Source: Serinus canaria
Lineage: Eukaryota > Chordata > Aves > Passeriformes > Fringillidae
Reading direction: 5' to 3'
DNA length: 64,000 bases
Assembly (NCBI RefSeq): GCF_022539315.1
Contig: NC_066336.1
Location: forward strand, 310,001-374,000
In this document: positions 36,001 to 42,066 of the stretch, piece by piece
How positions within the stretch are numbered: the stretch's first letter is position 1
Layout: every line of letters begins with the position of its first letter
Made by a program: the position numbers and the translations under genes
The notes under the pieces: model-generated
What the model was told of the DNA's origin: nothing
Database searches by the model: none
What the model saw: only the letters and a program-made list of their open reading frames with translations

Positions 36001-38435
36001 TGGCACCTTCTGTGCCTCCACCATGATCCTGGAGATGATCAAGTGTCACAACATGGCAGATGTTTTCTTTGCTGCCAAGACCCTCCGCAACTACAAACCA
36101 AATATGGTGGAGACCTTGGTAAGCACCAGACCCACCCTGTCCACCCTGGCTTCCAGTCTTGTCACAGAGGAGAGGTGCTGGGGATGCTCACCTCCCAAAA
36201 GGCTGCCTTTTCCACCCCAAATCCTGATCAGCATCATGGGCATCCTCATGCCAGCACTGTGCTGGAGTGGGCTGGGAAGGAGGGAGCTGTAAGGCAGAGT
36301 CCTTACAGCTCCAGGGCTCCAGGAGGGAGCTCCTCAAGGCAGCCTTGGGCTCTTCTTCATCCTGCTGTGCCAGCACAGCCTTTGAGTCAGTGCTGGGGTT
36401 GTTGGAAATCCTCCCCAGGAGCTGTAAGGCAGAGTCACATTAACCCACAGCATGCAAAAACCTTTGGAAGGTTTGTGGTGTTGGGAGCAGCGCTGGTGTG
36501 GAGTGAGATAAATTCCTATCAGAAATATGAAAGAGAATGAGCAGCACTTGGAATGAAATGAATGGGTGCAGCAATGGAGTGATGTGTCCTGAGAAGGAGG
36601 CTGGAGCTGGCAGCAGGTCAGGGCAAAAAGCCCCTGCCCTAATTCAAGCCCCCGATGATGGAAGAGGGGAGGAAGCGGGCACTTGTCCGTCCCTGTGGTG
36701 GAGGGATCCAGGTGCCTCGTGATGTTTTAAAAGCAAGTCAGCTGGAAATGTTTACCCTGTTTAGATTATAAAATCCCTAAGTTGCAAAATGAAATGGTTT
36801 TGAGGAGGGGATGTGATTTGCATTAGGAATTAAAAGAGGAGAAGGAGATGGAGGGGAGAGGGGGAGGGATGCAGATAATGGGAAGATGATCTGACAAGCA
36901 TGAAGCCACCAAACCCATTGGGCTAAATTGCAAGGGTATTAAAAAAAGGTAACATTTCCCATCAGGACACAAGCCTCCCCCTGCCTCAAATGAACCTGAA
37001 CTGGCTATTCTAGGAATCTCAATCTCCCAGAGTCACCAGGAGGCTGGATCCGTGCCTGGTGTAAGGAGCTCAGCCCAGCAGAGAGCACTTCCTGCTGCCT
37101 GCGCCTCTTCCCCCTCTGTTTGCCCCAGGGGTTATTTTTATATGATGATAAATGGAAACAATCCCTTTGCTTAATCCAAAAAGCATTATGTGCTTTTAAT
37201 CTGGGCTGCTGCAGCCTCCTCGCTTTGAAGTCCTTCTCCCCCTGTGCCCGCTCCCACCTGGGATCCCATGGCTGCCCACCCATGTGGGATAACAGGATTT
37301 TCATGGCCGTGCTCAGGCTCAAATCCCCATCCTGCGGCCAGGATCTGGGGAGATGAGCTCTGCTCTCTCCCTCCCTGCTGTCACACCCAGAGCACTCCCA
37401 CCTGATGTCCCAGTGCCAGCAGCACGAAAATCCTGATTTGTTTGGGGCTTAGCTCTCCTGGGATGGGCACTGCCACGGCTGGAGCTCTCCTGAGGATTTT
37501 GTGCTGTCAGTTGTACCAGGGTGGGAGGGCACAGGAACAGGTCATGAAAAGGAAGACAGGGATGGATGAGCCTGCCCTCACAAGCCCCAATTCAGGGAGT
37601 TTCTTTACAAAACCAGAAGTTAGCCACTTTGGGCTTTCCCTTTGTGCAGCTGACGGGGAGTGAAGGGTGGGAGGATGCTGACACAATGCCTGGATGTCTC
37701 AAGAAAAGATGGGAGAGGGAGCCTGGTCCTACTGGGCAAGAGAATTTATTATAAAGGAATGTCCTGGCAGCCACTGCAAGGCGTCTCCATCCACTCCAAC
37801 CATGGGTATTTGCCTGGCTGCTCTCCCCTTTTCCAGCATCTGCTGGACTCAGAAGCAAAAACTCCTTGATTTCCTGCCTAAGGTTTTATTGTGGGCACCT
37901 CTGACCCCAGACTCCATTGCTCCCATGTCTCTTCCACCATTTGATTGACAGATGTCAGTCACTGAGGTGATTAAGTTGCTGAGTCCCTGAGTGCCCAGTG
38001 CTGCTTGTACCTGGGATGGTGAATAAAGGTATTTTCACGAAAAGGGGATGTTGCAGTCCTGGTTCCTCCCTTGGGGCAGGTGACAGTGCTGTGTGCCCCC
38101 AAAACGCTAGATTTCAGTGCGTGTGGAGCTGTTGGATCTGTTAGATTATAAATCTGTCAGATTATCTGGGACACCATGGATCTGGGGCTCCATGCCTGCC
38201 CCAGCAGTGGGTGTCGTTTGCCAAGAGTGGAGTTTTTCCTGGTTGTGGCTTTAGCAGAACTGTCAGGGGGCTGACAGGTGTTTCCTTAGGGCTGTTGACA
38301 CGTGCTTTTCCTCACAACCTTGGGAAGCAGTTCCCTCTGGATCGTAACACCCTCTCTTCTCTCTCTGAACAGGAGCAGTACCATTTCTGCTACGACATAG
38401 CACTGGAATACCTGGAGTCCCTGGAGACCAGATAG
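1..38435 (+). CDS. PTPRU: PTPRU, receptor-type tyrosine phosphatase U (R2B/MAM class), 5'-truncated by the window edge
   Basis: Spliced gene of 31 coding segments in this window; the signal-peptide exon and the start of the MAM domain lie upstream. Translated exons follow PTPRU (PCP-2/RPTP-lambda) closely from memory, and fit it better than PTPRK, PTPRM or PTPRT. Domain order: MAM (exons 2-4), Ig (5-6), four FN3 (7-12), extracellular stub (13), transmembrane helix (14), juxtamembrane segment (14-17), PTP D1 (18-25), PTP D2 (25-31). All exons have AG acceptors and GT donors and the phases are consistent throughout: 4,200 nt, 1,399 residues plus stop including both small exons. The family mediates homophilic cell-cell adhesion at the plasma membrane and acts on cadherin/catenin junctions. 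D1 lacks several catalytic features, so the role may be mainly scaffolding or competing for substrates. The coding sequence shows no frameshift or premature stop. Confidence 0.96.
1821..2155 (-). mobile_element. CR1 LINE fragment
   Basis: Starts with the reverse complement of the CR1 3' end (ggggtggaagggacct), followed by the usual internal blocks: three Cys-codon-like 'cacctcccactgtgccagg' words, 'gccttgggcactgccaggg' and 'ctgccctctggcagtggga'. The element reads on the minus strand and is 5'-truncated, like most avian CR1 copies. Confidence 0.85.
2955..3115 (-). mobile_element. CR1 LINE fragment (internal part)
   Basis: Shares the blocks 'ggccttgggcactaccaggg' and 'ctgccctctggcagtgggaa' with the copy at 1821-2155. 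The terminal 3' part is missing or eroded. Confidence 0.75.
5048..5395 (-). mobile_element. CR1 LINE fragment, different subfamily
   Basis: Begins 'atcatagaatctccttag' and continues through 'gatcatccagtccaactctg'. Its internal sequence differs from the other copies, so it is an older or different CR1 subfamily. It ends about 100 bp upstream of exon 3. Confidence 0.8.
5499..5770 (+). CDS. PTPRU: PTPRU exon 3: MAM domain core
   Basis: 272 nt between a CTGCAG acceptor and a CAG|GTGAGG donor. It encodes the MAM core beginning [13 protein letters not shown] and ending WPSEYQ, with a Cys in NDTHCLQF and several N-glycosylation sequons (NSS, NDT, NAS). The MAM domain drives homophilic adhesion in R2B phosphatases. 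Confidence 0.96.
5843..5924 (+). CDS. PTPRU: PTPRU exon 4: MAM domain end
   Basis: 82 nt, phase 0 in and phase 1 out. It encodes the end of the MAM domain, with [15 protein letters not shown] matching the family's conserved RGYxGLDDIL motif. Confidence 0.95.
5925..6590 (+). other. PTPRU: Intron 4 of PTPRU
   Basis: GTGAGT donor and GGCAG acceptor. I see only unique intronic sequence. Confidence 0.85.
6591..6706 (+). CDS. PTPRU: PTPRU exon 5: Ig domain, first half
   Basis: 116 nt encoding [16 protein letters not shown] and the first Ig cysteine in the block [14 protein letters not shown]. In R2B phosphatases the Ig domain joins MAM and FN3 in the trans-homodimer. Confidence 0.95.
6897..7071 (+). 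CDS. PTPRU: PTPRU exon 6: Ig domain, second half
   Basis: 175 nt encoding the second Ig cysteine in DLYRCVTQ and ending NFAELIVK. Exons 5 and 6 together make one Ig-like C2 domain. Confidence 0.95.
7072..8007 (+). other. PTPRU: Intron 6 of PTPRU
   Basis: GTGGGT donor and TTCCAG acceptor. It holds a CR1 fragment; the rest is unique. Confidence 0.85.
7493..7845 (-). mobile_element. CR1 LINE fragment
   Basis: Contains 'gggatggaagagacctt', 'gggcagggacaccttccac' and 'ttttcctaatatctaatct', all standard antisense CR1 3' blocks, and extends into the older part ending 'ggccacagttaggtcaccc'. Confidence 0.85.
8008..8301 (+). CDS. PTPRU: PTPRU exon 7: FN3 repeat 1
   Basis: 294 nt, phase 1 to phase 1, so a complete cassette. 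It encodes a fibronectin type III domain opening [14 protein letters not shown], with the conserved [11 protein letters not shown] core, ending in SRTKCA. Confidence 0.96.
8302..8861 (+). other. PTPRU: Intron 7 of PTPRU
   Basis: GTGGGC donor and CACAG acceptor. No repeat or exon seen. Confidence 0.85.
8862..9170 (+). CDS. PTPRU: PTPRU exon 8: FN3 repeat 2
   Basis: 309 nt, phase 1 to phase 1. Encodes [15 protein letters not shown] through EVIFQTDED. It carries the Cys pair of this FN3 ([12 protein letters not shown] and QECVKME) and the sequons NLT and NQT. Confidence 0.96.
9171..12506 (+). other. PTPRU: Intron 8 of PTPRU (3.3 kb)
   Basis: GTGAGT donor and CCCCAG acceptor. It contains an AT-rich TA-repeat island at 11290-11640 and a non-repetitive, possibly conserved block at 11720-12045. 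Otherwise unremarkable. Confidence 0.85.
11290..11640. repeat. AT-rich TA/TATATA low-complexity island
   Basis: Degenerate TATA, ATAT and TGTG runs, including a (TG)n-(TA)n stretch near 11440-11480 and repeated 'ataatagaaa' words. It is sharply AT-rich inside a GC-rich gene. Confidence 0.8.
12507..12616 (+). CDS. PTPRU: PTPRU exon 9: FN3 repeat 3, first half
   Basis: 110 nt encoding [15 protein letters not shown] and ending GLITQYE before a GTACAT donor. Starts FN3 repeat 3. Confidence 0.95.
12617..12931 (+). other. PTPRU: Intron 9 of PTPRU
   Basis: Short intron with GTACAT donor and TGCAG acceptor. Nothing else seen. Confidence 0.85.
12932..13133 (+). CDS. PTPRU: PTPRU exon 10: FN3 repeat 3, second half
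   Basis: 202 nt encoding [20 protein letters not shown], the sequon in RNETYHVF, and the FN3 core [16 protein letters not shown], ending TTNIS. Confidence 0.96.
13134..13975 (+). other. PTPRU: Intron 10 of PTPRU
   Basis: GTACGT donor and TTGCAG acceptor. No repeat or exon seen. Confidence 0.85.
13976..14078 (+). CDS. PTPRU: PTPRU exon 11: FN3 repeat 4 start
   Basis: 103 nt encoding [20 protein letters not shown] through GRGAPI. First part of the membrane-proximal FN3. Confidence 0.95.
14188..14461 (+). CDS. PTPRU: PTPRU exon 12: FN3 repeat 4 with basic cleavage-like site
   Basis: 274 nt encoding TYQVIVEED, then the basic run RPKKLKRE, and ending SNLKG. R2B phosphatases are cut by furin-type convertases in this repeat. 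Mammalian PTPRU has an arginine-rich RLRR motif here (from memory); this species has KLKR, still dibasic at P2-P1. Confidence 0.95.
14462..16071 (+). other. PTPRU: Intron 12 of PTPRU
   Basis: GTGAGT donor and CCGTAG acceptor. No repeat or exon seen. Confidence 0.8.
16072..16108 (+). CDS. PTPRU: PTPRU exon 13: extracellular stub
   Basis: A 37-nt exon encoding [12 protein letters not shown] just outside the membrane. Exon 13 is equally short in other R2B genes, so this is not a truncation. Confidence 0.92.
16109..16652 (+). other. PTPRU: Intron 13 of PTPRU
   Basis: GTGAGC donor and GGCAG acceptor. Only unique sequence seen. Confidence 0.85.
16653..16791 (+). CDS. PTPRU: PTPRU exon 14: transmembrane segment
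   Basis: 139 nt encoding [19 protein letters not shown], then about 24 hydrophobic residues starting LILGICAGG and ending IIVAI, then the stop-transfer basic residues RKG. This is the single membrane-spanning helix. Confidence 0.96.
16792..18496 (+). other. PTPRU: Intron 14 of PTPRU
   Basis: GTAAGG donor and GCCAG acceptor. No repeat or exon seen. Confidence 0.8.
18497..18526 (+). CDS. PTPRU: PTPRU exon 15: 30-nt juxtamembrane exon (candidate cassette)
   Basis: Thirty nt between a GCCAG acceptor and a strong GTAAGT donor, encoding a Tyr/Ser-rich stretch ([10 protein letters not shown]) just inside the membrane. Mammalian PTPRU has RDHYAYSYYP here. Its length is a multiple of three and both flanking introns are phase 2, so skipping it keeps the frame and removes ten residues. 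Confidence 0.9.
18527..19454 (+). other. PTPRU: Intron 15 of PTPRU
   Basis: GTAAGT donor and TTGCAG acceptor. Contains one short CR1 fragment. Confidence 0.85.
19055..19150 (-). mobile_element. CR1 LINE 3'-end fragment
   Basis: 'atcacagaatgatttggctt' followed by 'gggcagggacaccttccact', the antisense CR1 tail. About 95 bp. Confidence 0.75.
19455..19612 (+). CDS. PTPRU: PTPRU exon 16: juxtamembrane region
   Basis: 158 nt encoding [20 protein letters not shown] through MDTHGYGNR. It contains several Ser/Thr/Tyr residues that could be phosphorylated. Homologous to the cytoplasmic juxtamembrane region of R2B phosphatases, which binds junctional proteins. Confidence 0.95.
19783..19930 (+). mobile_element. 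CR1 LINE 3'-end fragment
   Basis: Ends with 'gatccctttcaactcaggat' and 'attctgtgattct', the sense-strand CR1 3' terminus with its ATTCTRTGATTCT signature, so it reads on the plus strand. Confidence 0.75.
20885..21114 (+). mobile_element. CR1 LINE 3'-end fragment
   Basis: Sense blocks 'cactgccagagggccggg', 'ggctgcccctggatccctgg' and the end 'ggtcccttccaacccagacc'. Plus orientation, opposite to most copies in the gene. Confidence 0.85.
21762..21952 (+). CDS. PTPRU: PTPRU exon 17: end of juxtamembrane region, D1 wedge
   Basis: 191 nt encoding a basic, Ser-rich stretch ([20 protein letters not shown]) followed by the conserved helix [15 protein letters not shown] and [10 protein letters not shown], which leads into PTP D1. 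Confidence 0.96.
21953..23129 (+). other. PTPRU: Intron 17 of PTPRU
   Basis: GTGGGG donor and TTACAG acceptor. No repeat or exon seen. Confidence 0.85.
23130..23202 (+). CDS. PTPRU: PTPRU exon 18: start of PTP D1, KNRY motif absent
   Basis: 73 nt encoding [20 protein letters not shown] and then HVST. In active PTPs this stretch carries the phosphotyrosine-loop KNRY motif. Here it is Lys-rich with no KNRY, as in mammalian PTPRU. The length differs slightly from the mammalian exon, but the phase is kept. Confidence 0.92.
23342..23418 (+). CDS. PTPRU: PTPRU exon 19: PTP D1
   Basis: 77 nt encoding [18 protein letters not shown] and the conserved YINANYID, followed by a GTAAGT donor. Confidence 0.96.
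23419..24150 (+). other. PTPRU: Intron 19, part before the microexon
   Basis: GTAAGT donor. The candidate AAG acceptor at 24148-24150 has a pyrimidine tract at about 24107-24120. No repeat seen. Confidence 0.7.
24151..24168 (+). CDS. PTPRU: PTPRU 18-nt microexon in D1 (candidate cassette)
   Basis: Eighteen nt encoding IRINRE between an AAG acceptor and a GTAAGT donor. Inserted between exons 19 and 20 it gives [22 protein letters not shown] has six residues at exactly this point (IWLYRD) before GYQRPSHY (from memory), which supports it as a real exon. The length is a multiple of three and both flanking introns are phase 0, so it can be included or skipped without changing the frame. Confidence 0.8.
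24169..24952 (+). other. PTPRU: Intron after the microexon
   Basis: GTAAGT donor and TTGCAG acceptor. Unique sequence only. Confidence 0.75.
24953..24989 (+). CDS. PTPRU: PTPRU exon 20: PTP D1
   Basis: 37 nt encoding [12 protein letters not shown], the conserved FIATQGP block that is completed by exon 21. Confidence 0.95.
24990..25296 (+). other. PTPRU: Intron 20 of PTPRU
   Basis: GTGAGT donor and CACAG acceptor. Nothing else seen. Confidence 0.85.
25297..25394 (+). CDS. PTPRU: PTPRU exon 21: PTP D1
   Basis: 98 nt encoding [17 protein letters not shown] and [14 protein letters not shown], the conserved DFWRM and IVM blocks of PTP domains. Confidence 0.96.
25411..25432. repeat. CCATG pentamer microsatellite
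   Basis: Four direct CCATG copies in the short intron between exons 21 and 22. Confidence 0.85.
25491..25607 (+). CDS. PTPRU: PTPRU exon 22: PTP D1
   Basis: 117 nt, phase 0, encoding [20 protein letters not shown] through VRTFALER. The KCxxYWP block is typical of receptor PTP D1 domains. Confidence 0.96.
25608..26171 (+). other. PTPRU: Intron 22 of PTPRU
   Basis: GTACGG donor and TTGCAG acceptor. No repeat seen. Confidence 0.85.
26172..26326 (+). CDS. PTPRU: PTPRU exon 23: PTP D1 with WPE loop
   Basis: 155 nt encoding [14 protein letters not shown], the general-acid loop as [12 protein letters not shown], and IVIHC of the P-loop. The usual catalytic Asp of WPD is Glu here (GAG at 26226-26228), as in mammalian PTPRU. 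Confidence 0.97.
26327..27629 (+). other. PTPRU: Intron 23 of PTPRU
   Basis: GTGGGG donor and CCCCAG acceptor. It splits the P-loop between HC and SAG. It holds a CR1 fragment and a non-repetitive block at 26890-27010. Confidence 0.85.
26346..26455 (-). mobile_element. CR1 LINE 3'-end fragment
   Basis: 'ggaggggacctgaaagctca', 'gggacacctcccactagtcc' and 'cctgtccagcctggccttga'. Antisense CR1 tail, starting 20 bp after the exon 23 donor. Confidence 0.75.
27630..27765 (+). CDS. PTPRU: PTPRU exon 24: PTP D1 P-loop
   Basis: 136 nt completing the P-loop as [10 protein letters not shown] and continuing [16 protein letters not shown] to MIQTE. The CX5R signature Cys and Arg are present, but Thr replaces the usual Val/Ile/Ala at the fourth position after Cys. 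Confidence 0.97.
27858..28007 (+). CDS. PTPRU: PTPRU exon 25: end of D1 and linker
   Basis: 150 nt encoding the Q-loop block [20 protein letters not shown] and the inter-domain linker ending SSQLREEFQ. Confidence 0.96.
28112..28285 (+). CDS. PTPRU: PTPRU exon 26: start of PTP D2
   Basis: 174 nt encoding [20 protein letters not shown], the degenerate loop [17 protein letters not shown], and [10 protein letters not shown]. This opens the second phosphatase domain. Confidence 0.96.
28286..30689 (+). other. PTPRU: Intron 26 of PTPRU (2.4 kb)
   Basis: GTGAGT donor and CACAG acceptor. Contains an A-run at 29250-29264 and the LTR-like block at 29833-30258. Confidence 0.85.
29833..30258 (-). mobile_element. 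Solo LTR-like block (endogenous retrovirus class)
   Basis: About 425 bp beginning TGTTGCAGGG and ending CCCCACA, so it has TG...CA-type ends. Read on the minus strand, an AATAAA signal lies at about 29902-29907, near the expected R/U5 position. Sequence of this type is common in passerine genomes (from memory). No flanking target-site duplication was seen and no internal viral genes are present, so the ends are approximate. Confidence 0.5.
30690..30830 (+). CDS. PTPRU: PTPRU exon 27: PTP D2
   Basis: 141 nt encoding [37 protein letters not shown] and ending QSNSAW. Confidence 0.96.
30831..32294 (+). other. PTPRU: Intron 27 of PTPRU
   Basis: GTGAGT donor and CACAG acceptor. Includes a degenerate GTTG-rich repeat at 31065-31200; the rest is unique. 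Confidence 0.85.
31065..31200. repeat. Degenerate GTTGGTGTTG/GTTGGCATTG repeat
   Basis: Words such as 'gttggtgttg', 'gttggcattg' and 'gttgatgctg' recur with irregular spacing over about 135 bp. It looks like an old, decayed minisatellite. Confidence 0.7.
32295..32420 (+). CDS. PTPRU: PTPRU exon 28: PTP D2
   Basis: 126 nt encoding [20 protein letters not shown] through [10 protein letters not shown], with a GTGAGC donor. Phase 0 on both sides. Confidence 0.96.
32437..32830 (-). mobile_element. CR1 LINE fragment
   Basis: 'atcacagaatcccaggatgc', 'ttgggttggaagggaacttc', 'gacagggacaccttccacta' and 'ggccttggacacttccaggg'. A long antisense CR1 that starts only 17 bp after exon 28. Confidence 0.88.
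33843..33888. repeat. 23-bp direct duplication
   Basis: Two adjacent near-identical copies of a unit containing 'cccaaaaaggttcaggaaag'. Confidence 0.8.
34729..34886 (+). CDS. PTPRU: PTPRU exon 29: PTP D2
   Basis: 158 nt encoding [33 protein letters not shown] and ending TVVHCL. The D2 counterpart of the WPD loop is WSAYRDTPD, with no WPD. A second acceptor six bases downstream (TTGCAG) could remove Leu-Gln. Confidence 0.95.
34887..35982 (+). other. PTPRU: Intron 29 of PTPRU
   Basis: GTGAGT donor and CCAG acceptor. Holds one short CR1 tail. Confidence 0.85.
35219..35318 (-). mobile_element. CR1 LINE 3'-end fragment
   Basis: 'gagtgatttggctgggaacg', 'gaccttaaagctcatcttgt' and 'caggttgctccaagccctgt'. 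A short antisense CR1 end. Confidence 0.75.
35983..36118 (+). CDS. PTPRU: PTPRU exon 30: PTP D2 P-loop
   Basis: 136 nt completing [17 protein letters not shown] and encoding [19 protein letters not shown]2 keeps Cys and Arg but has LNGGG in place of SAGxG, the usual R2B D2 form with little or no activity. Confidence 0.96.
36119..38372 (+). other. PTPRU: Intron 30 of PTPRU (2.3 kb)
   Basis: GTAAGC donor and AACAG acceptor. Purine-rich around 36820-36870; no repeat family recognised. Confidence 0.8.
38373..38435 (+). CDS. PTPRU: PTPRU exon 31: C-terminus and stop
   Basis: Coding part of the last exon: [20 protein letters not shown] and a TAG stop at 38433-38435, matching the mammalian ending EYLEGLESR. 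Confidence 0.97.
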   Translation, partial: EQYHFCYDIALEYLESLETR

Positions 38436-40672
38436 CACCTGGCCACGAGAGGGGCAGCAAGGGCTTGTGCAGGGCCGTGCCAGCCGCGCTTCCCAGCTGG
38501 GCACTGTGTCCCTGCTCGGGGTGGGCAGGGAAACAGCGAAGGACCCACCAGGAAACTTGGGATCCAGAAAACAAAAGGACATGGAGATGTGTTGGCCACT
38601 CTCCATCTTCATCCTCCGCTCTCCATCTTTCCTCCCTGCCCTGGGCGTGTCTGAGTGGGTGGATCCCACAACTCAGCTGGTTCCTTGGAATCACAGCCTG
38701 GGGTTGGTGTGTGTGGGATGCAGTGCTGCTGGAGGGGAGGCCACCAGGAGCTGAGGCTGTTTCCCATCAGGGAAGGATGGGCACTGGGAGATGTTGCTCT
38801 TTTGTGTGTAGAATTGAAGCTCCCAGAGGCGTTGGGGGGGTTTCCCTCGGTGGGACTCACTCTGAGCCAGAGCACAGCCCCCCAGGAGCTCTGGAGTTTC
38901 TGCCTGCTGGCACCATGAGTTTGATCCTGTTTTAGTTCTGTGAGTTCCAACCCTTTGTGCATCCATCCCTGGCCAGACAGGGATGAGGGAGCGGGGCACT
39001 GGCCATGCCATGTCCCTCTGCAGGGGCTGCCCTGAACCCTACTGGTGCTTTTGCAAAGTGTTGGAGGGGATGGTTCCCCAGTGTCTCCACACCTTCCTCT
39101 CCATCTGTAGCAGCGAATTCTTCCTGATGTCCCACAGGCACTGGCCCATGGGTCTGGCTTTAACCCTTTGTGCATCACTGCATTTGAAGTGAAATCCTCA
39201 AAATTCAGGTCCATCCCAAATACTTGCTGGATGCCACCTCTGGGCAGTCGCCCATTGATGCTCTTGGCTTTTGCTGGGCCTGGTGGGGCAGGAGGGTCGA
39301 ACTTGGGGCGGTGTTGGCTTGGGCTGTGCCAAAGCCATGGCCGTGCCTTGGGGCTCTGCGGGGGAAGGTCCCCACGCTCCTGTGTCACTGAGGCTGGTGG
39401 CTGAAGGTACCTGAGGTGTTTTAGCCCCATCCTGCTGCAGGTGGGTGTGACATGGCACTTTTCCCATCTGATGTTGTGGTAATTTCAGGGATTCTGCTCT
39501 CGGCCTGGTTGTAATGGGCCTTGGGAAGGGGCATCCAGAGGGATCCAGGTCTGGGAACTGAGGGGAGGTTCTGTCCTGAGGGCCAGGCAGAGCCCTTCAC
39601 CATCACTTTTGGGAGGGATGAAGCAGAGCAGATGAGAAACTGTTCTCCAGGAGCTGGAGGTTTCATGTGGGCAGCCCTGTCCTTCATCCATCTGCCCCCT
39701 TCACCTCCCATCTGTGTCCCCCCATCCTCCAGCCATGCCTCCCCAAGGCAGGGGCAGTTTCCCTGCCCTGCCTGCCTGGGGCTGCCAAGCCATTGCCCAG
39801 GGAATTCTCCCCAGGAATCAGGAAGGCTGCACAGCTGCAATGGCCAGAGGAGCAAACCCAGGAGCTGTTTCCATCCACCTTCCAAGGGTGAAAGAGAGCA
39901 GGAAGAGCCATCCCTGCCCTCCCTACCCTTGGACAATGTGCCACTGCTGTGCTGATGGGGATTTCAGCACCATCCCAGACCCCTGGTGCTGCCGCCTCCT
40001 CTGAGGAATTCACAGTCTGACAATAACTTATTCCAAGGGCTATAGGACATCCTTCCTTCCTTCTTTCCTTCCCTGCTGTCTCACCTGCAGTGTGCCCATT
40101 CTGTCTTGTCACCAAAAGGTTTTTTTACCCCCAAATGGTCCAGTAGCACCAGTACTCCCACTGGGATAAATGTGTGCCCTTCTCCCAGTCCCACAGACCT
40201 GCCTGTGCTGTCCTAGGGAAGGGGCTGCATGCTGGGTGCAGAAATTGTTTGGTTTCATATGAAAGTGGCCGAGCTGAGCCTCCAAAATCCCTGGGAATGG
40301 TCTGGGATGCTCTGGGGGCAGACCAGCCCTGGGAGCTGGAGGAATGGCTGCTGCCTGGGCCACCCACATCCTGCCTGTGGCCCGGAGGGAGGGAGCATCC
40401 CCCAGGGCTCTGCAGGTAAAGTATTGCCAGAGAGAGGAAAAGGAGGAGAGTTGAAACCCCACTTAGTCCTACAGAGACCGGAGGAGTTGTATATATGTCT
40501 TGAAATGAAGAGTTTTTTCCTTTTTATTTTATTTTGGTACCTCCTTGCTGGGTGTCTCTGGGTTTTTAGGGCATCTCTGGTGAGGGGCAGATTTTGAAAT
40601 CCAAGTGCTATAAACCCCAGCCCAGCTACAGCTCCTACTGACCTGCTCCTCTGCCACAAGGCAAGGACATCT

Positions 40673-40680
40673 TGTACATA
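40673..40680 (+). promoter_or_regulatory. Candidate Pumilio response element
   Basis: TGTACATA matches the UGUANAUA consensus bound by Pumilio proteins, in the AU-rich end of the 3' UTR about 100 nt before the first poly(A) signal. One site only, no functional evidence. Confidence 0.4.
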
Positions 40681-40780
40681 GAAATATATATATAGAAATC
40701 TATATATAAAATTATAAATACTGTTCTTAAGATGGATAATGTTTATTGGTATTACAGATTGGAGTGGTGCTTTTTTAAAA

Positions 40781-40782
40781 AA

Positions 40783-40786
<4 letters not shown>
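40781..40786 (+). terminator. PTPRU: Proximal AATAAA polyadenylation signal
   Basis: Canonical AATAAA that runs straight into a genomic A-tract ending at 40810. The tract complicates transcript-end mapping, because oligo-dT can prime inside it. Confidence 0.55.

Positions 40787-40810
<24 letters not shown>
40787..40810. repeat. Genomic A-tract
   Basis: Twenty-four A's immediately after AATAAA, then 'gaaaaggaaa'. A likely internal-priming site in oligo-dT libraries. Confidence 0.95.
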
Positions 40811-40813
<3 letters not shown>

Positions 40814-41094
40814 AAGGAAAAATTAGAACCCAAGGAAAACACCAAATTGGAACAATTTTGTCTGTATGCAGTCAAAGTGATCCTAAAAGCTGGCAGCATC
40901 CCAGAGCTGGTGCCAAAGGGACTTGGGACCATGAGGCAGCTGCACCAGGGATGAGGATGGAGCAGTGGGACCGAGGGAGGGACGTGTCTGATGTGGATTG
41001 TGCCACACACATCCAGCTGTTGTTAATGTTTTTTTTATTATTTTGTTATTCTATTTTTTTGGCTTTCTTTCCTTTTAAGAAAATCAGTTGCATA

Positions 41095-41100
41095 AATAAA
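41095..41100 (+). terminator. PTPRU: Distal AATAAA polyadenylation signal
   Basis: Overlapping AAATAAATAAA followed by the GT-rich 'tttgtggtgg' about 12-20 nt downstream, a standard arrangement for cleavage near 41115. Confidence 0.6.
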
Positions 41101-41115
41101 TGTTCCAAATTTGTG

Positions 41116-42066
41116 GTGGCCTCTGGAGTTCTTTCCTGGCTCTGAGCTGGGAGCTGTGATGTGGGGAGCCCTGAGGTGCAGAAAAAGCCTCTCTCTCTCA
41201 GCCCTCTCTTTTAAAGGTATTTTTGGGAATACATGTGCAGGTTCCTGCAAAGCCCCCATGGCACAGAGGAGAGGGGGGTGCCTTGTGCTTCCAGAGCTTT
41301 CTCTCGGTGCCCTCCTGGAGATCTTGGGCTGGGCAGGGGTTACCAGGCACCCTGGCTGCCCACAGCCCCTGCTGGAGCTTCCCCCTTGCTGGAAGAGGTG
41401 GTGTGGAGGAAAAAGAGCACCAGAGCATTTCCCAGCTGGAAAATGAAATCCTGTTGTAAGAAGAGCCTTCGGGAAAAGTTCCTGCATTGTCTTCAGTGAT
41501 TTATTGATTACAAAGCAGCCTTCAGTTAAATGTGTTGTGATATGAAACACTTCCAGTAACACTTGAGTCTTAATTTAATGGAGACCAAGGAAAAAAATCT
41601 AATTGACTTGTCAGGATTGTTTTTCATCTTTAATTAAGGCTCGTGAAGGAAGCAGTAATTACACTTTACTGATAAATAATAAAAATGGGCATCATGCAAA
41701 TGAAAACCAAGTCCTGCCCTTGGGAAGGGCTCTGGGTGTGTGGGGTGTCCCCGGGGCTCAGCTCTGTGTCCCCAGGGTGTCCTCGAGGGCAGGGTGGGCT
41801 CAGACTGCTCTGGAGAGAGCGACAGCAGCTGCTCCCAGCAGGAACCCAGAATTGTGGCTGGTTCAGGCAAAAATGGGAGCAGTTCTGTGGGGACAAGGGT
41901 GGTGGCCACTGGATAGGGTGGTTCTCTGAGGCCCAGGAGCTCAGGGGCGTGGGTGGCATCAGTGTCCTTCCTTCATTCCTGGATCTTTTGGAAGAGGCAC
42001 GGACAGCCCAGAGAGCCAACAGGGCCTCAGAGCCAGGACAGGAGCAGAAGTTCAGGTGCTCACCCT
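41116..42066. other. Intergenic, no gene seen
   Basis: Unique sequence downstream of PTPRU. Open frames here are short and overlap on both strands without recognisable protein content. Confidence 0.6.

Larger units (their letters stand above)
38436..41115 (+). other. PTPRU: PTPRU 3' UTR (2.3-2.7 kb)
   Basis: Starts after the TAG and runs to one of two AATAAA signals (40781 or 41095). It has no repeat family and no coding exon. The last 500 bp become AU-rich, with TATATA runs at 40685-40710. The exact end is inferred from the poly(A) signals. Confidence 0.75.

Noticed and set aside
38609..39430. 273-codon minus-strand frame opposite the 3' UTR
   Set aside because: No domain, no splice support, and overlapping frames on the other strand; consistent with GC-rich chance.
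1..41115. Assignment to PTPRK, PTPRM or PTPRT
   Set aside because: The residues in MAM, FN3 and D1 (for example [22 protein letters not shown], absence of KNRY) match PTPRU, not the paralogs.
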